DNA of 63,599 nt from Gonium pectorale (lineage: Eukaryota > Chlorophyta > Chlorophyceae > Chlamydomonadales > Volvocaceae), in contig LSYV01000009.1 of NCBI GenBank assembly GCA_001584585.1, forward strand, positions 2,151,567 through 2,215,165. The letters run 5' to 3'. The position numbers were made by a program, and so were the translations under genes. Under the pieces are notes generated by a model. The model was not told where the DNA came from. It saw only the letters and a program-made list of their open reading frames with translations, and made no database searches. Shown here one piece after another: positions 25,501-35,713 of the stretch. The stretch's first letter is position 1. Each line of letters starts with the position of its first letter.

Positions 25501-27143
25501 TTCCTCACGCTTTGCTGGCCACATGCGACCGGGAGGCTTTCCCCGCCACCGCCGCATACGGGTTTGGAAGAACAGACCCGAAGCCCGTGCAAACCCCACA
25601 TTGTATTTCTGGTTTTCCCCGCGCCCCCCTTGCACCTCAGGTCGCCGGCCTGCCGCAGCCCCACTTTGCGACGCTCTTGTGCTGCCTGGAGGCAGGCGCC
25701 CGGGGGCGGCCGCCGCAGCAGCAGGGACAGCCGCAGACCCCGATCGGCTCCGGAGCTGGGGCGGGCGGCGGGCATTTCGATGGAGTGGTGGTGCAGTCGG
25801 CTCTGGAGGGGCTTGCAGGTGACACGCTGTGCAAGCTGTGTGTTGGGACCGCATCAAGCACATGAGAGCCTGCGGAAGGTGGCTGCGTAGTTCATGAACC
25901 GTCGCTGATTGACCGCTGGCGCAGGGATGCTGCATGACTCATGGCCACGCGAGGTGGACCTGGATCGTCCTCCGCCTGCCTACACCGTTGTGTAGGCGTG
26001 TTCCGGTCTCCCCCAGCTTGGGTGGAATGCCGCCAAACGACCCCCCTCATCGAGCAGGGTAGTCTGCTTTGGCCCGCCGCCTCGTCGCCAATGCCCCATT
26101 CGCCATTCGCCCCCGCCACCAGGTCTCGCCAAGTACCACCACCAGTCGCTGATGAACGGCGGGCGGGGCCTGTCTGGACACACCGCCCCGCCCACCGCGG
26201 CGGCGCCCGGTGGGGCGGGCGGCGGGCCGCTGGTGCCTTACCTGCTACAACTGCTGCTCGAGGTCGTCTTGACGGGTGTGTGGCGGGGTCCATGGCGGGA
26301 AATCCACCCATCGCAGGCGCCGCGATCTTGGGCTTCACCCCAGTCGAAAGCCAGAGCGCGGGTGGCTCCCCGGCTCAGTCCCCTGCGAGGCGACGCCAGT
26401 CGCAGGCTACTAACGTATCCCGCTTGCATCCGCTCTCTCTCTATCACTCTCATACATGTTATTTTTCGCTGGCGCGTAATGGGCATGTCGTGCGAACCTT
26501 AACACATGTCGGCACGCATCAATGCAGTACGCAAAGCCGAAGCCCTCTCCATCCCGCATCCAGGCGATGCCGGGCCCGAGGTGGTGGAGCTGGCGGGCGA
26601 TGCGCTGCTGCCGCTGCTGCAGTGCGACCCGGCCGCCTTCGCCGGCCTTGGGGCGGCCATGGTGCAGGTGTGTGTGTGGAGGGAGGCCAGGCCCGGTGCT
26701 TACGCCGGATGGACGGGTATAGGCTGCGCGGACATTGTACAGCATGTGGGTAGGCTGCTGCACGGCCCTGTCCTTCAGAGGCATACTCCACAATGTCGTT
26801 CGTACTGGATTCTGGATGTAAACCACTGTCACCTAGAATAACCAAGGCCGTCCCTCATTAACGTCATCCCGCGCCTCCTGCCCTCCCCCCGCAGTCCGCC
26901 GACCCGCGGGTCGCAGGTCAGGTGGGCGCCGCCCTCACTCGCCTCGTGACGCCCGACCCGCCTCCAGGCTCCGCTGCGGCCGGCGCCCCCGGCGCAGCCG
27001 CCGTGGCAGCCGCCGCCGCAGCGGTGTCGCGCCTCGGCCTGGACCCCCGCTGCCTGGACCTCAGTCGCCTGAGCCGGCGGGCGTTCCGGGAGCGGCTTTG
27101 CAGCGTTGTGTCAGAGTTGAGGGGCCTGTTGCGTGTGCGGTAG
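16573..27143 (+). CDS. XPO4: Exportin-4 (importin-beta family nuclear transport receptor)
   Basis: Exons: 16573-16626, 16748-16866, 16992-17124, 17516-17626, 17905-17991, 18470-18556, 18799-19270, 19547-19709, 19914-20022, ~20136-20165, 20289-20384, 20781-20957, 21264-21528, 21943-22093, 22447-22723, 23000-23161, 23378-23773, 23945-24104, 24401-24789, 25165-25353, 25641-25818, 26123-26275, 26564-26667, 26895-27143. They join in frame to 1436 residues. Recalled family features: N-terminal AACRHILD...FHAAAALREGLVRDW, then ALAVLLKRSWLEG, LSWDFR, SPRLMEAIVWSLARW, and the C-terminal RLCSVVSELRGLLRVR, which parallels the end of animal XPO4. Known role: RanGTP-dependent export of cargo such as eIF5A and Smad3, and import of some factors, through HEAT-like helical repeats at the nuclear pore. 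The protein exceeds the usual ~1150 residues because of Gly/Ala-rich loops (near 18950-19200, 24540-24770, 25225-25295). Exon 10 (30 bases) is the weakest. The fourth intron seems to use a GC donor. Confidence 0.93.
20690..20710. repeat. CTG trinucleotide run in an XPO4 intron
   Basis: Seven CTG units followed by CCGCCG, located in the intron between exons 20289-20384 and 20781-20957, so not translated. Confidence 0.6.
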
Positions 27144-28579
27144 GTGCACCACAGCGGAACCCCATGCGTTGGCAGTTGAATGGCGGGGGCCAAGGGTTTC
27201 TGGAGGCCTCTAGAGGAGAGGCTGAGCCGTTGAGCCCAGGGCCAGGCCGGTCCCGGCGATCCAGTCACGGGTTTGATGGTGCGTTGAGGAGGGACGGGTG
27301 TTGCTCGCCGGTTGTTACCTAGGTTCGGTAATACGAGTGCTAATACGCAGCGGGAAGGCTTCCAAGCCCTGCGGAGGCATAGGCAGCTCAAACGGTGCAG
27401 TTCTGGGGTGCGACGTCGCTGGCTGTTGGCGCAGAGAATGTGGGGCACGGCGTTTCCGCGACACTGGCACAGGTGTTGTCGCACTGGAGGGGTTGGTGTA
27501 GGAGCGGCGATGGCTCAGACGTGGCTCGTGGCTGAGCTGCGGGGGCAGATAGGCGACTTCATAGAGCGCTTGTGTCCGTTGGGGATGCACAGTGGGGGCG
27601 CTGCCATGCGGTCCGGCGTCCCAAGGATGGTGACGGGCCATTTCGATGGCCCGTCATCGGAGCTCCCTGGTTGCAGCGTTTCATTTTATTGCCAGATGTT
27701 AGTGACGGTGCAGATCCGACAGTGCAGGACCGTACGAGGCGTACAGGCGGGTACAACAGCCGGGGGCATGAGGGAGCCTAGGGGATTAGATAGCGACGTT
27801 TCAGACGCGGGCGGTTTGCGGAGGGCGCTTCTGTGGCCGAGCGGACACGGCGTGCTACCATACCCTAGCAGGCAGTGCGGTATGCCCAGGCCCACCCTGC
27901 TGCTGCACAAGGACGCGGGTGCGATGTTGCTTTTATGCTTCACCCTCCTGATTCTGGTATCCTTCACGGCTTCGGCCAAGCCGAAAGGGGTCGTCGCCTA
28001 GGTCGTCAGGGGCCGCCATGTAGGCAGTGTTTGGCGCCGCTAGAGCAAATAACCCCGACATCTTCACGTCACGCTACAACAAGCAACGTCACAATTTGTC
28101 CGCTGCCAAGGTTTGGTCCTTGGCGTCCAAGCGCCGTAGCCCCCATTGCAGCCCCCGCTGCCCTGCTCGCCCCCACTCCCTCCCCCCTTGCGCAGCCATC
28201 GGCGATGCATGCGCTCGATGCGTGCTCCGCGGTTGCAGCGGGTGGGTGCACTTTTCGTCGTCGCACGACTTCGGAGCTGCAAGTCCACCCTGACGAGAGC
28301 TCTGCATAGCGCCATTCAACCTTCACGCCCTTGCATGTTTTCTTGCGCCGCTACTACGCAAAAGAGCTCGTGGCCCCCGTGGCATCGTTTTTCTTCCCAG
28401 TGCACACGACAGGGGCAACAATCAACAGGAGCAACTTCCACCACACCGCGCCTGCCTGGGGAAGATGTTGTGACAGGCCGTGCAACCTGGGCAGGCATCT
28501 GTGCTGCGCGGCCGGTTTTTCCTGGGTGGCCTGCGCAGAGCCTGTATGCTGTCGCGTTAGGCCTTGTGCGTGCGTGCGT
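27144..28579. other. Region downstream of XPO4, no firm gene
   Basis: Contains the 3' flank of XPO4 and a dispersed repeat copy at 27440-27640. Plus-strand frames around 27875-28300 have no recognisable domain. No conserved gene was found. Confidence 0.5.
27440..27640 (-). repeat. Dispersed repeat family 3, copy 1
   Basis: Resembles 50690-50930. Shared plus-strand blocks are GCGG(C/T)GATGGCTCAG, TGGCTCG, GAGCTGC, GAGCGC, TGTCCG, and CATGCGG followed by a C/G-rich stretch and CGGC(A/G)TCCCA. The two copies are clearly diverged. No intact ORF; probably a remnant of a transposable element. Confidence 0.5.
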
Positions 28580-30010
28580 TCGTGCACAGCAGTGGTTGGC
28601 ACCTGCGGAGGCGGACATACAGCGCTTACTTGCGACGAGTGACGTACGCAACGCTCTGTCTGCATCCCATGCAGACGAGACCGGCACGTTATCGGACTGG
28701 AGGGAGACGGACTCCTCGACCGTTGAGGTAGGTTCTGTCGGTTCGGGGACTGTAAGACAGTCATTCGTTATTGGAGGCATTGGATGGATGGCATATGTAT
28801 GTGACGTGCGCCGGGGCATGCTCCGCAAGAAAATCTTCTCTCCCCAAATGACATCCATCATGCATGACTCGTGCAGGGGCTGCTGGGCTTCTTGGTGATG
28901 GTCTCCAAGCAGGTCTGTGTGCTTCAGTGTATGGCCTCATTCCTGATCATGTGAACAGGGATCGATTGACTGTTGCGCAGGAACGGAAGTGCCACGTCAT
29001 CTTGGGTACATCCGACGACTTCATGGTCGACTGGCTTCCGCAAAGTACGTGCGTGATGCGCGTGTCCAGGCTTCATTACTGCTGGAATGCAAGCGAACCG
29101 CACGTGCGCGTGTGAACGGTGCAGGGGGCCTTCGTGGAGACCAGTAATTGGCGCTCTCAATCGGAAACCTTGACGAAAGCGATGCCAACCGTAACGTGTA
29201 CGGTGGGTCTGATAGATAGGCATTATACCGTAGTGCCCTTTCGCTGCTTATTACTTGAGTGCCTAGCCACGCAGACACTCTGCTGGACACGTTTCATGGG
29301 CCGGACTTGACGCTGCCGGACTGCTTCGGTCTGCTTCTGCATGCCGCCATGTCAACATGCCCCTGACCGCTGCCAGCCACATCGCCTCCTGACTCCGTGT
29401 TTTCTTTCGTCATTCCAGGTCTGTGTACAGCTGGGTGGGCGGGCTGGGCGCACGACGGTCTAGTACCCGCTGAGCACCGTCGGACCGGTGACCGCGACCA
29501 CAACAACACCGCAGCTCAACCTGGACAAGTAACGGTTCACCAGGTGAAGTACGACAAACCGGGTAAGCTGGTTGGCCGGTCTTTGGGGTTGCGGGACGAA
29601 CGTCACATGTCTTGCTCTGTACCCGCCCTCCCTATTGGAAACGTCACGCCTTCGGGCGTGTATAGCCGTAGAGGCGGGCTCCCTCTTTCTGTGCAGGTTT
29701 CTCTCTTTTTTGACAACATGTGGCCAGAGCTGTATGCTTTGTGCGGTGGGAACTTCGAGTGAGGTTGAAGTGCTTTAACTTTTTTATAGGGCCCACGCCA
29801 TGTACTCATGTTGCCGTTTCTGGGCTGGTGGCGGCGGCATGCTGCGTGCTGCGTTGGGTTGACATACATGCATATGGTGCTATTAGGTCATACTGGTCTG
29901 TTCATTCCCCCTGCCTCACTCCATGCAGGGCTCTGCGGTGGACGGTCTCCAGGGCGGCGGCGGCTACGACGACGACAGTGGCGTAGAGGCTGCTTGGGCC
30001 ACGAGTGAGT
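28580..30010 (+). pseudogene. Possible ATPase-like gene or remnant
   Basis: Several pieces look like spliced coding exons: one ending at the GTAGGT donor near 28728 (WLAPAEADIQRLLATSD, then ETDSSTVE), a 36-base exon near 28877-28912 (GLLGFLVMVSKQ), one near 28981-29042 (ERKCHVILGTSDDFMVDWLPQ), and acidic/Gly pieces near 29928-30003. The order hydrophobic helix, KQxRKCHVILGTSD, aromatic-WL recalls the P-loop NTPase family related to archaeal ATPase_2 proteins (Walker B to sensor region). No Walker A (GxxxxGKT) and no continuous frame onward were found, so it may be decayed or partial. Confidence 0.3.
29600..29700 (+). repeat. Dispersed repeat family 4, copy 1
   Basis: About 95 bases matching 53222-53335 (intron 2 of receptor kinase B). 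Common blocks: GTCACATGTCTT, ACCCGCC, TGGAAACGTC, CGCCTTCGGG(C/T)GTG, GCCGTAGAGGCGGGCTCCCTCT. It contains the small palindrome ACGCCTTCGGGCGT. Confidence 0.7.
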
Positions 30011-31990
30011 CCTTTGCTTTGGCATGCTGCTCTGCAAAGTCCCTGACGAACATGGTCTTCCTGTTCCGCAGCTTTCGTGCAGAAGCGTGCTCAGGCGGTG
30101 TAGCGGATGACGGTCGGCTTCAACCCAAAGAACCTAGCCACATGAACCGGACTGAAGGCGGCCTGGACGCCGGAGCAGTGGTCCGCAGTGCTGGAGGAGC
30201 TGCGCAGGCATCCGTACCATGCGGTGCCTGGGTCCCGCATGAGGCATGACGGCTCCCCTTGACGACGACGGGAACGGGCAAGGTGCGTCGGCTTCGGTTG
30301 GGTACTTGCTTGGCACGATACTGCTCCCACCCGCGGGAAGCCGCCAACAAACGTACGCACGGTGCGTCCACCCACTCGCATGATCCGCATGCTTCAACCA
30401 AATGAACGTCAGGACACACTAGTCCGGGTTCTTGCACGGTAAACCGGGTGAACGTGTTGGATGTGGGATGCCCTCGCTCGTTTTCCTACTTCACAGCCAT
30501 TGGCGCACCACGTTCCACCCTCGTAGTAGTGCAGGGTTGGCGTCCGCCCAATCGATTGTCTTTGTCAATCCTTGGATGCATGCAGGTGCGCGAGTCGCTG
30601 GCGCGCTTCCACATGGTGTCCTTGCGGAGGTAGTCGCTGATTGCGTTCGGCCTGCCGCCCGAGGTGTTCGTTGAGGCCCTTGAGGGCGGCCAAGAGCCGG
30701 TCGTGGTGGCTCCAAACGCAGCAGCCCTGGACTGCATCCTGGGCGGCAGCTAGGAGGCGCATTCGAAGCGCATAGCATGAGGCTGTGCATAGCTAGCACC
30801 GGCGGTGGCTGGCTCAGCACCTATGCCGCTGGCTCATACGTAGTTCGTCTAATTGAACAGCTTTGTGAGGGGTTGGATCCAGGGGAGAGTGCAGTCGAGG
30901 GCCGCCACGTTGTGCACAACCCCTTCTGCAATGGAGCTGCGCGCTGGTGGGCGCTATTGATTCCTTGATTGAGGAAAGAGCTCACGTTTGAAGCGGGGCC
31001 ACCCTTGCACCTTAAATGATGATTAAATGTCATCACCAGCGAGTTAACGAGGGCGGCAGCCATAGATCCGACGTAAAAGCGAGTGATCCGAAGGGGTGCC
31101 GAGTCAGCATGCAAAGTCCATGCTGTAGTGGTTGTCTTTGCGCGCATGCCCGCCGTTGGCCCCTGTTGGCCCTGGTTCTGCTGCTGCAGTCCTTGCTGCG
31201 ATGCAGCGGGCATGCTGTTGACTTGTCAGTCCGTGCACCGTGCTGTGAGACTTCGCTGATCTGAGACTGCCGCGGAAGATGGTGTATCGCCAGGCACCTC
31301 GTCCCGCGGGTTGTTGCTAAACGCCTGGTGTGCGCCAAGTTACTCGCTGATTTTATTTTCCGCTCTCCCAGCCCGTTTCCCCCCCCCCCCTTTATTGCTT
31401 GGTATATGTGCTTTATGCTTCTATTGCGCATGGCCCGTGTGCGGGTTTTGCATGCCTTGCCACCTAGTCCCTGTCCGGGTTAAGCACTCGCTCGGGCATT
31501 GTTCCTGTCATAACGGATTACCGTCACGTCTGATTTACGGGCTTCCGTGTGGCCCATGGGTCGTGCTCTGTCGGTTGTCGGTGAAGTCCAGGAGGGGCCA
31601 TCCGTATGTCCGTTCATAAGCAGTGCGTTTGACACTCGGCGTTTCCCTCGTGTCACAAGTCCGCAAGTTTGCAAGTCCTCAAGTTTGCAAGTCCTCAAGT
31701 TTGCAAGTCTTGCAAGTCTCTTGAGTACCTTGGCGCTATCATGTAATTCGAGCGCGAGGCCATGGAGCCGTTGGGCCTAATGCTTCATCCCGATCGTGCC
31801 CTGTAACGTCGTTGGCAGCTTGTTGTAATACAGCTCACATGCATGGGTGCATGCCCGCGGGTCACGCGTAGGTGACGCGGAACCTGGAACCTGATGGTTT
31901 GATAACCGTGTCGGAGTAACCGCATTCCGGGACCGGTCAGACCACCGGTCAGGATCAGTACATTCCGAGACCCTTCGTACATTCCGACAC
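30011..31990. other. Intergenic with repeat debris
   Basis: Minus-strand 30550-30780 reads as a broken coding piece (AVQGCC, HHDRLLAALKGLNEHLGRQAERN, then a frame change) that resembles part of the element at 50690-50930. A 16-base tandem repeat lies at 31655-31720. Two TGTAA motifs, the usual green-algal polyadenylation signal, occur at 31802 and near 31825, but no upstream gene was defined. Confidence 0.45.
31655..31720. repeat. Tandem repeat of CAAGTTTGCAAGTCCT
   Basis: Three to four copies of a 16-base unit built on CAAGT, the last ones shortened. Intergenic. Confidence 0.75.
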
Positions 31991-32154
31991 CGGATGTGGA
32001 GTACTTATGGGCTGGCGGAGCCAGTCTTCCCACTTCCTCCCTACCAGCGCTCTACGCAAGTCTTCTTTTTCTTCTGGCCTTCTCGGCTCTGCGGAGCTGC
32101 CCCATTCCCCTTGCCTGAGAACACGGAGCTACTTGGGTCTCGTGCCACTAAAAG

Positions 32155-32178
32155 TGGTATCGAGACCCGGCGTCGCAA
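32155..32178 (+). other. Possible retroelement primer-binding site
   Basis: TGGTATCGAGACCCGGCGTC has the form of a tRNA 3'-end complement: its reverse complement ends in ACCA preceded by a 7-base acceptor strand and CCGGG. It resembles the initiator-Met PBS (TGGTATCAGAGC) of plant LTR retrotransposons. It sits about 370 bases upstream of a long Ala/Pro-rich ORF. No pair of long terminal repeats was found; the second may lie in the gap. Confidence 0.35.
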
Positions 32179-32526
32179 ATATAGCCGACTCGCTGCAGCA
32201 CCCCCTAGGGTACCTAGACGCCCGGCGCGTGTTTCGCTTGGCGCCCTGGTTGCGGCGCGCGCAATACGGGACCCTGGCCCCCGGTGCGCTACTGGTCGAT
32301 GCCTACGATCTTCGACCTTCTCGGCCAATTTGCGACATTCCTGTCCTGTGGGTACTGAGCTTTCTCGCTCGCGGACCGCGAAGCCTGTGACGCATTTCCG
32401 CGACGTGACCCGTGGGTCGGAAGCCTAATCCGACGCCACTTCCGCTGCCTAACTTGAGCCCGAGTAGCTCCGGCTGGTTGCCATTGCGCTCGCGTTCACT
32501 GTAAGGGTTGTTTCCTTCGTTCCTCA

Positions 32527-33553
32527 GTGGACGGATCAGCCGCGGCGGCACCTGGTGCCTCGCCGGTCGACGCGGCGGCGCCTGTCGCGCCCGCTGCGGG
32601 AGGTTCGGAGCCACTACCATCCTGGCGTGACCTTTGCGAAATGCAGGGTGAGCCCTCTTTTCCCGGCCTGCCGAGGGACCCTCGGGCGCCGTTGTCTTAC
32701 GGATACCCTGAGTGGCGGGTACCTGAGGAAGCCGAGTTTGAGGCTGGGGTCCAGCCTGATGGAGGCCCTGAGGGCATGCTTGTTCCTGAGGGTATGATTG
32801 CCCCACGGTACTATGCCCGCACACAACCGGCTTCACGGCAGAATGTTACTGCCCCTCAGCTTCATGTTCGTCCTTTGAGATATGGCCCTGTACCTGCTGA
32901 TGCAGATTTTCGACGCGAGGCGGCCGCAGCTGCCGCCCCTGCCCCGACCCACGTAACCGCGGGTCTCTCGCAGTCTGGCCTGATGGCCCCTGCCGGCCCA
33001 GTGGGTGGTGCGGCCGCCGGAGGCGGCATGACCCCCGCTGATGTGCCCATGGCCCCCGTTGCGCGTCGCAACGTGGCGCCGCTCTCGGCTGGTGCCGGTG
33101 CGGCGGCGGCGCCCCAGCTACCCGTGCGGGGGACGCAGGGCGCTGCGGCGGGTGCGGTCAGCCCAAGTCGGGCTCAACCGCAGGGCATGTCGCCGCTGGC
33201 GGGTCTGCAGAGCGGCCTGCTCTCACCCCCGACCACACGTAACCCGGAGGTTGCAGCTGCAGCGGCCGCAGCAGCAAGAGCGTCGCTCACTCGTCCAGCT
33301 GAGCAGACGAGGGCTCAGCCGCAGACCCTGAGTCACGAGCAACTGCAGCGGCGGTCCCCCGCGGCAGGTGACGCCGCGGCAGCAGCGCCTCGTGGGCCTG
33401 TAGCCGCTCATGCTCCAGCTGGCCCCGCGGCAGCAGCCGCAGCCGAGCCCGGTGGGCAGGCGGCAGCACCGGCGGTGGCCGGCCCAGTAGGCAGTCGCCT
33501 GGCGGCGTTGATGCCCGGTGTGTCCCCGGCGCTGCTCCGCGCGCTGGACCTCG
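32527..33553 (+). CDS. Ala/Pro/Gln-rich ORF, possible retroelement gag, cut by gap
   Basis: Open for at least 342 codons before the N run. The beginning is less biased and protein-like (WRDLCEMQGEPSFPGLPRDP, then PEWRVPEEAEFEAGVQP); the rest is Ala/Pro/Gly/Gln low complexity. The frame opens at a GTG or just after a TTCCTCAG acceptor, so the true start is unknown. No nucleocapsid zinc knuckle or protease is visible before the gap. The PBS-like site upstream suggests a gag, but a host gene with a disordered N-terminus cannot be excluded. Sequence after the gap belongs to a dispersed repeat, so no joined product should be inferred. Confidence 0.4.
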
Positions 33554-34509
33554 NNNNNNNNNNNNNNNNNNNNNNNNNNNNNNNNNNNNNNNNNNNNNNN
33601 NNNNNNNNNNNNNNNNNNNNNNNNNNNNNNNNNNNNNNNNNNNNNNNNNNNNNNNNNNNNNNNNNNNNNNNNNNNNNNNNNNNNNNNNNNNNNNNNNNNN
33701 NNNNNNNNNNNNNNNNNNNNNNNNNNNNNNNNNNNNNNNNNNNNNNNNNNNNNNNNNNNNNNNNNNNNNNNNNNNNNNNNNNNNNNNNNNNNNNNNNNNN
33801 NNNNNNNNNNNNNNNNNNNNNNNNNNNNNNNNNNNNNNNNNNNNNNNNNNNNNNNNNNNNNNNNNNNNNNNNNNNNNNNNNNNNNNNNNNNNNNNNNNNN
33901 NNNNNNNNNNNNNNNNNNNNNNNNNNNNNNNNNNNNNNNNNNNNNNNNNNNNNNNNNNNNNNNNNNNNNNNNNNNNNNNNNNNNNNNNNNNNNNNNNNNN
34001 NNNNNNNNNNNNNNNNNNNNNNNNNNNNNNNNNNNNNNNNNNNNNNNNNNNNNNNNNNNNNNNNNNNNNNNNNNNNNNNNNNNNNNNNNNNNNNNNNNNN
34101 NNNNNNNNNNNNNNNNNNNNNNNNNNNNNNNNNNNNNNNNNNNNNNNNNNNNNNNNNNNNNNNNNNNNNNNNNNNNNNNNNNNNNNNNNNNNNNNNNNNN
34201 NNNNNNNNNNNNNNNNNNNNNNNNNNNNNNNNNNNNNNNNNNNNNNNNNNNNNNNNNNNNNNNNNNNNNNNNNNNNNNNNNNNNNNNNNNNNNNNNNNNN
34301 NNNNNNNNNNNNNNNNNNNNNNNNNNNNNNNNNNNNNNNNNNNNNNNNNNNNNNNNNNNNNNNNNNNNNNNNNNNNNNNNNNNNNNNNNNNNNNNNNNNN
34401 NNNNNNNNNNNNNNNNNNNNNNNNNNNNNNNNNNNNNNNNNNNNNNNNNNNNNNNNNNNNNNNNNNNNNNNNNNNNNNNNNNNNNNNNNNNNNNNNNNNN
34501 NNNNNNNNN
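33554..34509. other. Assembly gap (956 N)
   Basis: Run of N inside the Ala/Pro-rich ORF. Several apparent long ORFs on both strands exist only because N was read through. Confidence 0.99.
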
Positions 34510-34599
34510 CGAGGTATACGAGCAGACGGGCCCGCCCCGCATATTTCGCCGTCATCCATCGCCAATCTTGTCCGCTGCTGTCGCCGTCCACCCGCCGTA

Positions 34600-34950
34600 G
34601 GTCAGTACAGAAAAAAGTACGAAGTGGTGATCGGGTCAGAGCGCGGGCCTGCCCAGACGGACTTTCCCAAGTCCGTCTGCGCAGGCCCGTCGCTCAGGGA
34701 AAGTTCGTCTGGGCAGGCCCGCGCTCGCGGCACCAGTGCTATGCCAGTCTGTCCGCGTGTTAGGTTGGGTGGATGGGCATGGGCCATTCTTCGCCTCCTC
34801 TTCAAATCATCAGCGACTACGACCAGCTGCAGCGCTGCCCGCTCGTCGCTGCGTCGAAGTTTTACAGGTCTTCTGCAACTACGCCAAGACTGAGACGAAC
34901 TGAGTAGGTGTATTGGTGTCCGTGACGCGACCCGCTTCCCTTCTTCAGGA
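34600..34950 (+). repeat. Dispersed repeat family 1, copy 2, with hairpin
   Basis: Matches the minus strand of 4140-4395 (see shared blocks there) but carries an extra inverted duplication near its 5' end. No coding potential that survives comparison of the copies. Confidence 0.75.
34640..34725. repeat. Strong inverted repeat (29-base arms, nested third arm)
   Basis: Arm 34640-34668 (AGCGCGGGCCTGCCCAGACG...) pairs with 34697-34725 at 28 of 29 positions. A third, shorter arm at 34671-34689 is also complementary to the first (18 of 19). The RNA or single strand could switch between two hairpins. Confidence 0.9.
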
Positions 34951-35713
34951 CCCCTTCTCCTTCCCCCCCTCGTGCTGGCCGTTGCTGGCTGGCCAATCAT
35001 GCCCAATTTGACAACCCCAGGCGTTCCTTCCACAGCCCTCTCCTCGGAACCAAAAATGTCTGCTACATCCACCCCATTTCCGTTACTCCCCCCTGCTAAT
35101 CACCTGCCATGCTCTTCACATTTATTTGATGTACAAACAGTTGCAACCGAGCGACCAGCCCACCGGCGGCTGTCGGGCCGCGTGCACGAAATAATTGTCC
35201 ATAAGTTTCAAGCTCTTTTAGGTGTCTTCTTTTCAGTTTCACCCAGCGTGTCTGAGAATGTCGGCGGTTAGGTAAGGGTGCAGGTTACCTACCATTACAC
35301 AAATACCCAATATATTCACTTACAAAACGCATGTCAATATGGAACCAAATGGAAATATTAACGAGCCGCCGCTAACCGTTAGTTAGGCACGGCTGGGCGA
35401 CTTGCGTAATTCGCCTGTGACAGGTTCTGTGTCCTTGCCTCTTGCTGCTCAACATTAATTTAACTCACTCGGTAGGTATGATCTCAAAGGCAAATGCAGT
35501 GCCGTTAGCTCGTGCGTGTGAGGGCGGGCCGTTCATTTGACGATGGTTGACGCTGCTTTACCCTCGCACGTCAGAGTGCAGGACAGAACGGTGTCTTACA
35601 CGAACTCCGTGTATTGCAACTTTGCGTTGTACTATTGCTGTCTTATGGTTATGCATGACCAACGACTGTCCTCCGTGGTCACAAGCATACAAGTGCAACT
35701 CGTTTTGGCTAAA
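34951..35713. other. Upstream region of receptor kinase A
   Basis: Non-coding. It changes from CT-rich to an A/T-rich patch at 35275-35470, unusual for this window, and then to the start of gene A. It probably includes the promoter; no specific element was identified. Confidence 0.45.

Noticed and set aside
32527..34893. 788-codon ORF as a single protein
   Set aside because: It reads through 956 N. The part after the gap is dispersed repeat family 1, whose other copy is non-coding, so the two halves should not be joined.
35537..35713. Upstream in-frame ATG for kinase A
   Set aside because: The frame is open upstream by 59 codons, but paralogue B has no equivalent and the peptide is unlike the gene. 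The start at 35714 aligns with B and precedes the hydrophobic segment.
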